A stretch of DNA of 64,000 nt from a virus: IMG/VR virus record IMGVR_UViG_3300032285_004073, positions 1 through 64,000 of that record. One strand, 5' to 3'. How positions within the stretch are numbered: position 1 is the stretch's first letter; every line of letters begins with the position of its first letter. Shown one piece after another: positions 1 through 6,573 of the stretch. The notes under the pieces are model-generated. The model saw only the letters and a program-made list of their open reading frames with translations, was not told where the DNA came from and did not search any database. The position numbers and the translations under genes are program-made.

Positions 1-1
1 G

Positions 2-265
2 TGGGCTTATACAACTCCTTCTGATCATACAACAAATGGTGTTAATTTATCAGCTGGTGCTAATTCTCAAGGCATTGAACTCTTAGGAGGTTATGCTACT
101 TCAAATGCAACAATAGATGTAAAGACAGCTTTGAACTTCTTAAACATGGGATCCAATATTGATTACTCGGATGCTGATAAAGTTGTATTAATGGTTAAGC
201 AATTGTCACCAGCTGCTTCTGATGCCTGGATTGTTGCAACAATGAATTTTATAGAAGCTCTTTAA
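2..265 (+). CDS. Hypothetical protein, C-terminal part (5' end outside window)
   Basis: An open frame enters from the left edge and ends at TAA 263-265, giving 87 residues without a start codon. The visible part is polar and small-residue rich, beginning WAYTTPSD and ending NFIEAL, with no recognisable motif. It stops 18 nt before the next plus-strand gene, so the two are probably co-transcribed. The composition would suit a virion protein, but that is a guess; no function is assigned. Confidence 0.6.
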   Translation, partial: WAYTTPSDHTTNGVNLSAGANSQGIELLGGYATSNATIDVKTALNFLNMGSNIDYSDADKVVLMVKQLSPAASDAWIVATMNFIEAL

Positions 266-283
266 GAATAAGTATTAGTAACT

Positions 284-1120
284 ATGTTTACTATTCTTAT
301 TGGTGTAGTGGCTTTAATTGTTGCTGGGTGTGCTGCTTTCTTTTCTGTACAGGGACTAGCAGCTCTCTATGCAGCTAAGTTTATAGCTGTTTGCATTATG
401 GCTGGAGGCTTGGAAGCTGGAAAGCTTGTTGCTGCTTCCTTTCTTCATAGGTACTGGAATGTCTGTGGAAAGCTTTTAAAAGTTTATCTAACAATAGCTG
501 TTGTTGTTCTGATGGCTATTACTTCATTAGGCATCTTTGGATTCCTTACTGGTGCCTATCAAATGTCCCATTCTAAGGTTGAACTGACTGATACTAAACA
601 GGAAGCTTTAAATTCTAAGAAAGAGTTTTTAACAAATGAGATCAAACAATTAAATGATAGAATAAATACTTTAAATGAAGCAAGAAAAGCACAAGAAAAA
701 AGATTACCAGAAATGTCAACCAAATCGGCTAGACCAATATATGAAGATATTAAAAGATCAGGCGAAGAAATCAACACAACAAGAGCTAGAGTTGATGAAC
801 TTACAAATGAACTATTTCGAGTTAGTCAGGATTCAATCCAAGAAAAAATTGCAGGATCAAAGGAAGTTGACATTGGAACGCTTAAATATGTTGCTAAAGC
901 TTTTAATGTTGACGTGGACACAGTTGTTAAATGGTTTACGCTTGCTATTGTATTAGTTTTTGACCCTCTTGCAATAGCTTTAGTATTAGCTTATAATTCT
1001 TTGATAGAAACAAATCAAATTACAAAAACTCCTACAGAGAAATTAATTACAGAAGAACATAAGAAATCTTTTAATATAAAAAGAAGAATATTAGGAGCAC
1101 ACTATAGAGATCAACAATGA
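284..1120 (+). CDS. Membrane protein with central coiled coil
   Basis: This 278-residue protein has hydrophobic segments near residues 3-45 and 65-92, a long charged, probably coiled-coil stretch (about 100-195), and a final membrane segment near 218-242. The layout suggests an inner-membrane protein with a soluble coiled-coil domain between membrane anchors. It sits just upstream of a tiny overlapping gene and the tmRNA. No enzymatic motif is visible and I do not recognise the family beyond similar hypothetical membrane proteins of T4-like phages. Confidence 0.8.
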   Translation: MFTILIGVVALIVAGCAAFFSVQGLAALYAAKFIAVCIMAGGLEAGKLVAASFLHRYWNVCGKLLKVYLTIAVVVLMAITSLGIFGFLTGAYQMSHSKVELTDTKQEALNSKKEFLTNEIKQLNDRINTLNEARKAQEKRLPEMSTKSARPIYEDIKRSGEEINTTRARVDELTNELFRVSQDSIQEKIAGSKEVDIGTLKYVAKAFNVDVDTVVKWFTLAIVLVFDPLAIALVLAYNSLIETNQITKTPTEKLITEEHKKSFNIKRRILGAHYRDQQ

Positions 1121-1269
1121 AACCAATAAAATATACATCTAACAGAAATTATAGAGATTTTTATATAGAAGAATCCGATAACATCAAGAAGCCGGTTTTT
1201 TTAAATAAAAAAAGACCAAATATTCTTAAAAGAATAAAAAAAGCTGTTGATTATATTATTAAGGGATAA
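1117..1269 (+). CDS. Small basic hypothetical protein (50 aa)
   Basis: The ATG at 1117 overlaps the upstream stop in the form ATGA, a common sign of translational coupling. The 50-residue product starts MKPIKYTSNRNYRDFY and is rich in lysine and arginine. It ends 33 nt before the tmRNA. No function can be inferred; the overlap and clean frame are the support. Confidence 0.55.
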   Translation: MKPIKYTSNRNYRDFYIEESDNIKKPVFLNKKRPNILKRIKKAVDYIIKG

Positions 1270-1302
1270 TATATTAATAATAGTTCTTTGATAAATAATT
1301 TT

Positions 1303-1753
1303 GGGGGCGTACTGGTTTCGACTCATACTCGAAGTTTGTATCGCACGCAGTGGTTGATCAGCTGGCCACTATAAAAGCTGATTAAAACATAAATGCAAAG
1401 GTAATAACCAATGCAGTTAAGTCTGTCAAGTCATTCGTGACAAATATAGCTGAGTCACTCTTCTCCAACGAAGACGAGCTCTGCCTTATGGCTGCTTAAC
1501 ACTGAGAGAGGATCCTATTAAATCTCTTAGCATAACAATAGGTTTAGAAGGACTTGTGATTCTTAGAAAAAAAGTACAAGGGGTTGTGTGGTACTCTTCA
1601 ACTACATAGGCAGACTCTAAAAGATAGGTCGGTAAGCCATAGCAGCCTGTAGTCAATCAAATGCTAAATTTACCTAAGCATGTAGAAGTATAAATAGAAC
1701 AGTATGAACACAGGGGTTCGACTCCCCTCGCTTCCATTCCCTCGCCTCCACCA
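1303..1753 (+). ncRNA. ssrA: Transfer-messenger RNA (tmRNA, one-piece)
   Basis: tmRNA rescues stalled ribosomes and tags the unfinished protein. The 5' end GGGGGCG (1303-1309) followed by TACTGGTTTCGAC is the hallmark tmRNA start. The 3' part has a T arm (stem 1712-1716/1724-1728, loop TTCGACT). The acceptor 5' strand pairs with CGCTTCC (1729-1735), including a G-U at the third pair, the alanine identity element. The likely tag frame starts at GCT 1449 and ends at TAA 1497-1499, followed by an in-frame TGA: AESLFSNEDELCLMAA, with the usual acidic centre and hydrophobic-Ala-Ala end. A second 3' end with encoded CCA follows (1737-1753); the mature end could be 1736 or 1753. The exact resume codon is inferred. 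Confidence 0.93.
1722..1753 (+). repeat. Tandem duplication of the tmRNA 3' end
   Basis: CCCTCGCTTCCA (1725-1736) is followed directly by TTCCCTCGCCTCCACCA (1737-1753), so the core CCCTCGCYTCCA occurs twice. Only the first copy lies at the normal distance from the T arm; only the second carries CCA. Both can pair with the 5' acceptor strand. Duplicated tRNA or tmRNA 3' ends are typical of integrase attachment-site scars or of capture of host sequence, but no integrase gene is visible here. Confidence 0.6.
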
Positions 1754-1759
1754 ATTTAA

Positions 1760-1898
1760 TTGAAGTCGGCAAATACCTCTCCATGATCGTTCGCGAAAGG
1801 TTGTGTGATGTAACCGGCTCGTCGTAAGTTCGTACAAAACCAACACATAATGAAGGACGCTTCAAGTTGTCGGGACAAAGGAACTTACACCTTTTTTT
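1760..1898 (+). ncRNA. Candidate structured RNA / terminator region downstream of tmRNA
   Basis: This stretch is less AT-rich than its surroundings and full of inverted repeats: AGTCGG 1764-1769 with CCGGCT 1814-1819, GTAAGTTC 1824-1831 with GAACTTAC 1881-1888, and hairpins GAAG-GACG-CTTC (1852-1863) and TTGT-CGGG-ACAA (1867-1878). A run of seven T (1892-1898) follows the last helix, as in an intrinsic terminator. It could be the tmRNA terminator, a separate small RNA, or the trailer of the precursor. It overlaps the 3' end of the minus-strand gene at 1885. Confidence 0.35.
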
Positions 1899-2124
1899 CA
1901 GGTTTTAATTGACCACCCCTTCTTAAAGCTCCTCTATAATTAGATGCTTGGAGTTTAGCTTTTTTAGAATCGTGTTTTTTGCTAACCCAATTACTTAATT
2001 TTTGTAACTTGGTAGAAGTAGATAATCCTTTTAAGCTTTTTCTAAATTTTTGCCAATCACTGGCTGAGACTGCTTTGTCTATTTGTTGATGAGTAGCTTC
2101 ATTAAAAAAGGTTTTAAAATTCAT
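1885..2124 (-). CDS. Small basic protein with capsid-targeting-like N terminus
   Basis: The 79-residue product begins MNFKTFFNEA and is strongly basic toward the C terminus. The N-terminal pattern (Met, basic/aromatic residues, then xxE-A near residue 10) resembles the T4 capsid targeting sequence that is cut by the prohead protease; similar starts recur in this window. It may be a DNA-associated internal head protein, but this is inference from pattern alone. The 3' end runs into the structured region after the tmRNA. Confidence 0.6.
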   Translation of the reverse strand: MNFKTFFNEATHQQIDKAVSASDWQKFRKSLKGLSTSTKLQKLSNWVSKKHDSKKAKLQASNYRGALRRGGQLKPEKKV

Positions 2125-2139
2125 TTTTTATTATTTATG

Positions 2140-2167
2140 TTGATTTACTTTTATTTTTCTATATTAT
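2140..2167 (+). promoter_or_regulatory. Sigma70-like promoter for the 2174 gene
   Basis: TTGATT (2140-2145), 16-nt spacer, TATTAT (2162-2167). The -10 ends 6 nt before the ATG, predicting a leaderless or nearly leaderless mRNA. Confidence 0.7.
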
Positions 2168-2173
2168 AGAGGA

Positions 2174-2806
2174 ATGGGAATGTTCGATTATATACACTGT
2201 GAAAAAAAGCTACCTCTAACTAAAGAGATTAAGAAGGCTTTTCCTGATACCGATTGGTCTAAAGAGTCTTTTCAAACAAAGTCTTTAGACAATTCGATGG
2301 CAACATATAATATTAGTAAGTCTGGAAAACTCTCAGTCCTTAAAATTGAGGGTGAGTATGTTCGTACAATGACTGAAGACGAAGAAGAGAAGGCGAGAAA
2401 GCAAAAGAAGTTTTGCTGGCCTTATGAGTTTGTGGAATCTGGTCGTAAAAATGAAAGTGTTGATTATACTGGAGTTGTAGACTTTTATTACTACAGTGAA
2501 GACCTGAAAGGTAATACCTGGGATCTTGAGTTTGCTGCAACCTTTGTTAAAGGTAAGTTAACCAAACTTGTGCTCACTAGTGGAAATATTATTAGAACCG
2601 CTGAAGAGAATGAAGCAGATGAAAAACATTGGATAGACCAACACAATGCTTATATTAATCATCCTTGGACTAAGACTAAGAAAGTTCTTGATAAGATTAC
2701 ATTCAAATATTGGAGTACTTTTTGGAAGAATGTCTCTATTATTATTGATAAGGCAGTCAATAGTTTGTCCAAACTGAGGCTTTGGATTATCCGAAACATG
2801 TACTAA
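2174..2806 (+). CDS. Conserved phage hypothetical protein (MGMFDY family)
   Basis: The 210-residue protein begins MGMFDYIHCEKKLP and contains FQTKSLDNSMATYNI near residues 33-47. This start and the FQTK-LDN element are familiar from many hypothetical phage proteins that open with MGMFDY-C-PLP. The last 40 residues are basic and hydrophobic and may contact membrane or nucleic acid. Its function is unknown. It has its own sigma70-like promoter immediately upstream, and a tiny membrane protein follows after TAATATG spacing. Confidence 0.85.
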   Translation: MGMFDYIHCEKKLPLTKEIKKAFPDTDWSKESFQTKSLDNSMATYNISKSGKLSVLKIEGEYVRTMTEDEEEKARKQKKFCWPYEFVESGRKNESVDYTGVVDFYYYSEDLKGNTWDLEFAATFVKGKLTKLVLTSGNIIRTAEENEADEKHWIDQHNAYINHPWTKTKKVLDKITFKYWSTFWKNVSIIIDKAVNSLSKLRLWIIRNMY

Positions 2807-2807
2807 T

Positions 2808-2909
2808 ATGAGATCATTTGAAAACTTAATTGTTTGGTTGGGTCTACTCACTTTGAGTGCTATACTTTGGTGGACTTTAATCAAGACTTTTATTTTCCTT
2901 TTTCGTTGA
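2808..2909 (+). CDS. Tiny membrane protein (33 aa)
   Basis: ATG 2808 lies one base after the preceding stop (TAATATG), a junction seen repeatedly in this genome. The product begins MRSFENLIVWLGLL and is essentially one hydrophobic helix ending FIFLFR. It is probably a single-pass inner-membrane micro-protein. The stop lies within the promoter of the next gene. Support is the junction pattern and the clear transmembrane profile; function is unknown. Confidence 0.5.
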   Translation: MRSFENLIVWLGLLTLSAILWWTLIKTFIFLFR

Positions 2910-2934
2910 ATATTCCTTAGGTTTCCTATACTAT
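2906..2934 (+). promoter_or_regulatory. Sigma70-like promoter for the 2941 phosphatase
   Basis: TTGAAT (2906-2911), 17-nt spacer, TACTAT (2929-2934); the -10 ends 6 nt before the ATG. Confidence 0.7.
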
Positions 2935-2940
2935 AGGTAC

Positions 2941-3882
2941 ATGAGCAAGATTATAGCAATAGGCGATATTCACAATCGCTGGGTACAAGCTGAGGCTGTT
3001 GCATCAAAGTATGATGATACTCATACTATTGTGTTCACTGGTGATTTTTTCGACAACTTTAATGATACAGCTTTGGATGCTGATCAAACAGCTCGTTGGC
3101 TCAAGGAGTCATTGTCTAAGCTTAATCGAATTCATTTGATGGGCAACCATGATATCAATTATCATTATAAGAATGTTCGACCTGGATCCAATCTTGGTGA
3201 TCAGATCTATTATTGCTCTGGTTATAGTCCAGCTAAGGATGATGCTATTAACAGGATTCTGAATAATGAGGATTGGGATAAAATTAAGTTTGCTCACAAG
3301 CAGAATGGATTTTGGTTTTCTCATGCTGGGTTTCATCCTAATTGGTTCTCTAGTCCTCCTTATGGAATGGATGATCAGATTCTTGAGATTAAGCTGAAGA
3401 AGATTCAACAGGACTTTGATGCTCGAATCTTTAGCAATGAACTCTGTGGAGCTGGAAGGTGCAGAGGTGGAATGCATAGAGTTGGTGGATTGCTTTGGAG
3501 AGATCAGATGCAGGAGTCTTATTCAGGTTCTTGGTGGGATGATACTTCAGGCATCAAACAAGTCTGTGGACATACACCTATGAGAAATGGTATTGATATT
3601 GAAGAGCTTCGTAATAAAGGTCTTTGTATTGATATTGATTGTGGCCTTAAGCAAATCCTTGAGATTGATGAGGATGGTACCTATACTGTTATTGATACTG
3701 GTCTTGATAACTTTTATAAGGAACAAGAAGATAAGTTTCATGCCCAACAAAAGAAAGAAAAAGAGGAGCAGAAGCAAAAGTATCTTAATAGTATAGGTGC
3801 CTATGATCATATCTATAAGCAGCTTGATGACATGACCAATTCTATTATTGATAAAAAGGATGCTCCTAAATGGGAATTTTAA
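2941..3882 (+). CDS. Calcineurin-like metallophosphoesterase
   Basis: The 313-residue protein carries the dimetal phosphoesterase motifs in order: GDIHNRW (residues 8-14), GDFFDN (about 35), GNHDIN (about 67), HAGFHP (about 128) and GHTPMRNG (about 205). These bind two metal ions and a phosphate ester. The layout resembles Ser/Thr phosphatase or ApaH-type enzymes. A Lys/Glu-rich helix near 260-285 may be a coiled coil. It is one of several phosphoesterases clustered here; substrate unknown. Confidence 0.85.
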   Translation: MSKIIAIGDIHNRWVQAEAVASKYDDTHTIVFTGDFFDNFNDTALDADQTARWLKESLSKLNRIHLMGNHDINYHYKNVRPGSNLGDQIYYCSGYSPAKDDAINRILNNEDWDKIKFAHKQNGFWFSHAGFHPNWFSSPPYGMDDQILEIKLKKIQQDFDARIFSNELCGAGRCRGGMHRVGGLLWRDQMQESYSGSWWDDTSGIKQVCGHTPMRNGIDIEELRNKGLCIDIDCGLKQILEIDEDGTYTVIDTGLDNFYKEQEDKFHAQQKKEKEEQKQKYLNSIGAYDHIYKQLDDMTNSIIDKKDAPKWEF

Positions 3883-3918
3883 TATGTTTAAAATATTTGA
3901 CTGGATAGAGATTTTAAC

Positions 3919-4014
3919 GTGAATAAAATTTGGAATCATCCATTAATTGTTAAAGTCTCTATTATTTTAATATTAATAATTTTTTATTTAGAAATAAAAT
4001 GGTTAATAACTTGA
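3919..4014 (+). CDS. Possible tiny membrane protein (31 aa, GTG start)
   Basis: A GTG at 3919 opens a frame whose product, starting MNKIWNHPLIVKV, is a single hydrophobic helix. It overlaps the start of the next gene at 3999. No promoter or ribosome site supports it strongly, so it may be non-coding; the hydrophobic profile and genomic habit of tiny membrane genes make it worth listing. Confidence 0.3.
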   Translation: MNKIWNHPLIVKVSIILILIIFYLEIKWLIT

Positions 4015-4430
4015 ATAATAAAGTAGTTACTTTTGACTTTGATGATTGTCTCTTTGAAGATCCTTCCTATCAAATAGGAAGTCTTTGGGCTGCTTCTGGT
4101 ACAACATCTGAACCTATTAAAAGAGTACATGACCTTGTTCAACAAAAACATGAGGAAGGTTATGATATTCACGTTGTGACTTCCAGAGAGGAGAAGCATG
4201 TATCCGAATGTTGGGATTTGATTAAGCTTTATAACCTACCAATTAAATCTGTAGTAGCTACAGCGGGAAAGAATAAAACTCCTTTTCTTTTAAAATTGAA
4301 GAGTGTTCTTCATGTTGATGATAATGTTCAAGTTTGTGTTCTGGCTCAACAAGCCGGTATTGAGGTGCTTCTTGTTGATCAGGGGCAAGTGGATATAAAT
4401 TCAACAGCGGCTTTGTTTGATAAGATTTAG
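3999..4430 (+). CDS. HAD-like phosphatase / 5'-nucleotidase
   Basis: The 143-residue protein shows HAD motif I as TFDFDDCLF (residues 11-19, nucleophile and acid Asp pair), motif II as VVTSRE (about 60), a lysine near 87-95 and acidic motif IV as HVDDN (about 105). Such small single-domain HAD proteins in phages usually hydrolyse nucleotides or 5' phosphates. It sits between two metallophosphoesterases, so a shared role in phosphate or nucleotide turnover is possible. Confidence 0.75.
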   Translation: MVNNLNNKVVTFDFDDCLFEDPSYQIGSLWAASGTTSEPIKRVHDLVQQKHEEGYDIHVVTSREEKHVSECWDLIKLYNLPIKSVVATAGKNKTPFLLKLKSVLHVDDNVQVCVLAQQAGIEVLLVDQGQVDINSTAALFDKI

Positions 4431-4431
4431 C

Positions 4432-4460
4432 TTGCTAGTTCCAGCTAAAGAACCTATTAT
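4432..4460 (+). promoter_or_regulatory. Sigma70-like promoter for the 4470 gene
   Basis: TTGCTA (4432-4437), 17-nt spacer, TATTAT (4455-4460); 9 nt to the ATG. Confidence 0.65.
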
Positions 4461-4469
4461 ATATAGATC

Positions 4470-5033
4470 ATGCATCAAGTATTTCTAATAGCTGACCCGC
4501 ACTTCTCCCATGAGGGAGTCTGTAGATTCCTTCGTGATGATGGCACCAAGCTTCGTCCTTGGGACAATCCTGCAGAGATGGATGAGGCAATGATCGAGAA
4601 CTGGAACAAGGTTGTTCGACCTGTTGATAAGGTTTATGTTTGTGGAGACCTTGTAATGAAGGCCAAGAAGCAGATTCATATTATGAATAGGCTCAATGGT
4701 AAGAAGGTTCTTATCAAGGGTAATCATGATATTGGAGAGCTAAAGGATTATCTTCCATACTTCTATGATATCAGAGCATTCCATATTCTAGACAACTTTG
4801 CTATTACCCACATTCCTATTCATCCAGGCTGCTTGGGTAGGTTCAGAGGTAACATTCATGGACATATTCATCAGAGAAAGGTAATGGAGGTTCGTCCTCA
4901 AGGTTGGGATGATGTTGTTGATCCAAGATACTTCTGTATCTCAGCAGAGCAGATTAACTATACCCCGATTGAGTGGAATGATCTAAGGAAGAAATTCTAC
5001 GCCCAGCTAGGTCTCGAGATTAAAAACTCTTGA
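4470..5033 (+). CDS. Phage metallophosphoesterase (short form)
   Basis: The 187-residue enzyme has IADPHFSHEG (residues 7-16), CGDLVM (about 58), GNHDIG (about 83), THIPIHPG (about 113) and NIHGHIHQ (about 127). These are all dimetal-site motifs of the calcineurin-like superfamily. This compact form is widespread in tailed phages and is often annotated simply as phosphoesterase. It has its own promoter with a near-leaderless start. The physiological substrate is not known. Confidence 0.85.
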   Translation: MHQVFLIADPHFSHEGVCRFLRDDGTKLRPWDNPAEMDEAMIENWNKVVRPVDKVYVCGDLVMKAKKQIHIMNRLNGKKVLIKGNHDIGELKDYLPYFYDIRAFHILDNFAITHIPIHPGCLGRFRGNIHGHIHQRKVMEVRPQGWDDVVDPRYFCISAEQINYTPIEWNDLRKKFYAQLGLEIKNS

Positions 5034-5057
5034 CCTAGTCTTCTTTTACTATAGAAT
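5030..5057 (+). promoter_or_regulatory. Sigma70-like promoter for the 5064 operon
   Basis: TTGACC (5030-5035), 16-nt spacer, TAGAAT (5052-5057), 6 nt before the ATG. It begins just before the stop of the upstream gene. Confidence 0.7.
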
Positions 5058-5063
5058 AAGATT

Positions 5064-5279
5064 ATGGATGAGTTAGAAGATAAACTAAAGGAGTACGCTG
5101 AACTAAATCTCTTTATTCAAAAGCTAAAGCCTTTTATGGAGAAGGATAAGATTATAGCTTGGCTTGGTACACCTAATAAGGTTCTTGATAATAAAATTCC
5201 TTTTGATATGATCATGGAAGGTAATATTGTAGAACTAAACAAAATGATCTATGAAGCTGGAGAGGAGGCATTTCAATGA
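5064..5279 (+). CDS. Small DUF2384-like (MbcA/ParS/Xre antitoxin C-domain) protein
   Basis: The 71-residue protein contains IIAWLGTPNKVLDNKIP followed by FDMIMEGN and a leucine/isoleucine helix. This matches the toxin-binding domain of Xre/MbcA/ParS antitoxins, whose signature is W-L-x-TPN-x-L-x-x-x-x-P and a G before the last helix. The DNA-binding domain of full antitoxins is absent. It overlaps the next gene by 4 nt. It could neutralise a host RES-type toxin, but this is inference. Confidence 0.5.
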   Translation: MDELEDKLKEYAELNLFIQKLKPFMEKDKIIAWLGTPNKVLDNKIPFDMIMEGNIVELNKMIYEAGEEAFQ

Positions 5280-5662
5280 CAAATCATGAAAAGATAATTG
5301 AGCTCAATAAGATCTGGTATTCCTTGATATCTGGAGATCATTTCAAAGACTGTGATTGTCACTTTAGGATTAATACTCATTATTATTATGGGTCTCATGT
5401 TGAGTATGAAGTTGAGCACCATGGCTATATCATGAGAGACATTGGTGTAGAAGCTTTTGGCACATTAGAAGATGCTGAAAACTTTCTTATTCATTCTGTC
5501 TTGAAGAGAGGTATCATGAGTGAGATTAATTGGTTCTTATACCCACCTGAAGATAGTATCTCATATGAACATGAAGCTCTTAATAAAGATGAGATAGAAG
5601 GTTATAAGAAGAGAGTCCTAGAACTTGTTCCAGATATTGAGGAGGAAGAAGATTATGAATAA
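5276..5662 (+). CDS. Hypothetical protein, coupled to the DUF2384-like gene
   Basis: The ATG at 5276 overlaps the upstream stop (ATGA) and is preceded by a strong AGGAGG Shine-Dalgarno, one of the few in this window. The 128-residue product is rich in His, Tyr and acidic residues (DCDCHFRINTHYYYG near 24-38) and ends with an acidic tail. It does not resemble a known toxin fold. Function unknown. Confidence 0.75.
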   Translation: MTNHEKIIELNKIWYSLISGDHFKDCDCHFRINTHYYYGSHVEYEVEHHGYIMRDIGVEAFGTLEDAENFLIHSVLKRGIMSEINWFLYPPEDSISYEHEALNKDEIEGYKKRVLELVPDIEEEEDYE

Positions 5663-5858
5663 AGAAGACTATCTATTGCCAGTTCATATAGCAATGCTTT
5701 TAATGGTTCTAGGTTTTGGTATATTCTTTCTTATGATCTTTTGGGATGTAAAGAAGACAGTTAAGAGAGGAAGGAAGTATAGCAGGAAGTTTAAGAAAGG
5801 TTTGCTTAAAGCAAAGAGAAATCTAATCAAGAAGAAGAATTGGTTCTATGAGATTTAA
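5655..5858 (+). CDS. Small single-pass membrane protein with basic tail
   Basis: ATG 5655 is chosen over an upstream in-frame ATG because an AGGAGG Shine-Dalgarno (about 5641) lies just before it. The start then overlaps the previous gene by 8 nt, as usual in this operon. The 67-residue product has an N-terminal membrane helix (VHIAMLLMVLGFGIFFLMIF) and a very basic cytoplasmic tail. It converges with the minus-strand phosphoesterase, overlapping 4 nt at the ends. Function unknown. Confidence 0.65.
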   Translation: MNKEDYLLPVHIAMLLMVLGFGIFFLMIFWDVKKTVKRGRKYSRKFKKGLLKAKRNLIKKKNWFYEI

Positions 5859-6532
5859 ATCTCTTTCAAAGTAACTTTACCTTCCTTGTCAATTATTAGA
5901 TAGTGACAAGGTTCATCACAAAAAGAGCCTGAGTTGTGATATTCTTTTCCTGACTCAGTACATACAAAGCTTTCAGCATAATGGATATGCCCTCCAACAA
6001 TGGCATCATAATCCTTATCCTTAATAAAGTCTATAGCCTTGTTTCTGATCTTAATTTTAACATTCAAAAATGTCTTGGATGTTCTCTTTAACCATCTACT
6101 AAACTTTCTGGATCTATCTATCTTCTGGAAAAAATAATAAATGCTTTCAGCAATATGGGTTATGACTGGATACTTCTTAATGAATGAATCAAACTGATGG
6201 AAATGGATAAACAAAAACTTCTTATTGTTTATTGTTAATTCATACTTGTCAACAAATTCTAGGCCTAGAACCTTTATTAAGAATGTTGAATTGATATCAT
6301 GATTACCTCGAATGAGTGTAACTTCTTTCTTTTTAGCTATCTTTCTAATAAATGCTAATACCTTCCAATGATGCTTTTTATATCTTTCTATATAGTTTGA
6401 ATCAAAGACATCCCCATTTAATATTAAATGATTATATTTTTCTGTTTTTAAAACCTTGACAAGAGATTTAACTCTTGACACAGGTGAACCAAGATGTATA
6501 TCTGAAATAACTAAAATATTATTTTTATTCAT
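5855..6532 (-). CDS. LpxH-like metallophosphoesterase
   Basis: The 225-residue protein has VISDIHLGSP (residues 7-16), LNGDVFDSN (about 38), RGNHDIN (about 75), HFHQFD (about 110), and GGHIHYAE followed by NSGSFCDEP near the C terminus. This arrangement is that of UDP-2,3-diacylglucosamine pyrophosphatase-like enzymes. A phage copy may act on lipid or nucleotide diphosphates; the true substrate is unknown. A fragment homologous to its N terminus lies at 7932-8069. Confidence 0.8.
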   Translation of the reverse strand: MNKNNILVISDIHLGSPVSRVKSLVKVLKTEKYNHLILNGDVFDSNYIERYKKHHWKVLAFIRKIAKKKEVTLIRGNHDINSTFLIKVLGLEFVDKYELTINNKKFLFIHFHQFDSFIKKYPVITHIAESIYYFFQKIDRSRKFSRWLKRTSKTFLNVKIKIRNKAIDFIKDKDYDAIVGGHIHYAESFVCTESGKEYHNSGSFCDEPCHYLIIDKEGKVTLKEI

Positions 6533-6562
6533 AAAGTTTAAGGGTAATGTTGTGATAATGAT

Positions 6563-6568
6563 TAAGTA
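6563..6568 (+). promoter_or_regulatory. Late-type TAAGTA box before the homing endonuclease
   Basis: TAAGTA ends 5 nt before the ATG at 6574, the same spacing as other late-like boxes in the window. Confidence 0.4.
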
Positions 6569-6573
6569 ATATT

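Noticed and set aside
1303-1753. Window as bacterial chromosome because of tmRNA
   Set aside because: Tail, terminase, gp32/gp41/gp45/UvsX-like and lysis genes fill the window, with no ribosomal or housekeeping genes.
1674-1865. Minus-strand open frame overlapping tmRNA
   Set aside because: It lies antisense to the tmRNA 3' half and the structured region; the tmRNA explains the sequence.
3109-3939. Minus-strand frames antisense to the 2941 phosphatase
   Set aside because: The plus-strand gene has all enzyme motifs; the antisense products are low-complexity Ile/Leu/Asn sequences.
5276-5662. RES-type toxin partner of the DUF2384-like gene
   Set aside because: No R-E-S catalytic pattern or fold-like spacing is visible; the protein is acidic and unlike RES domains.
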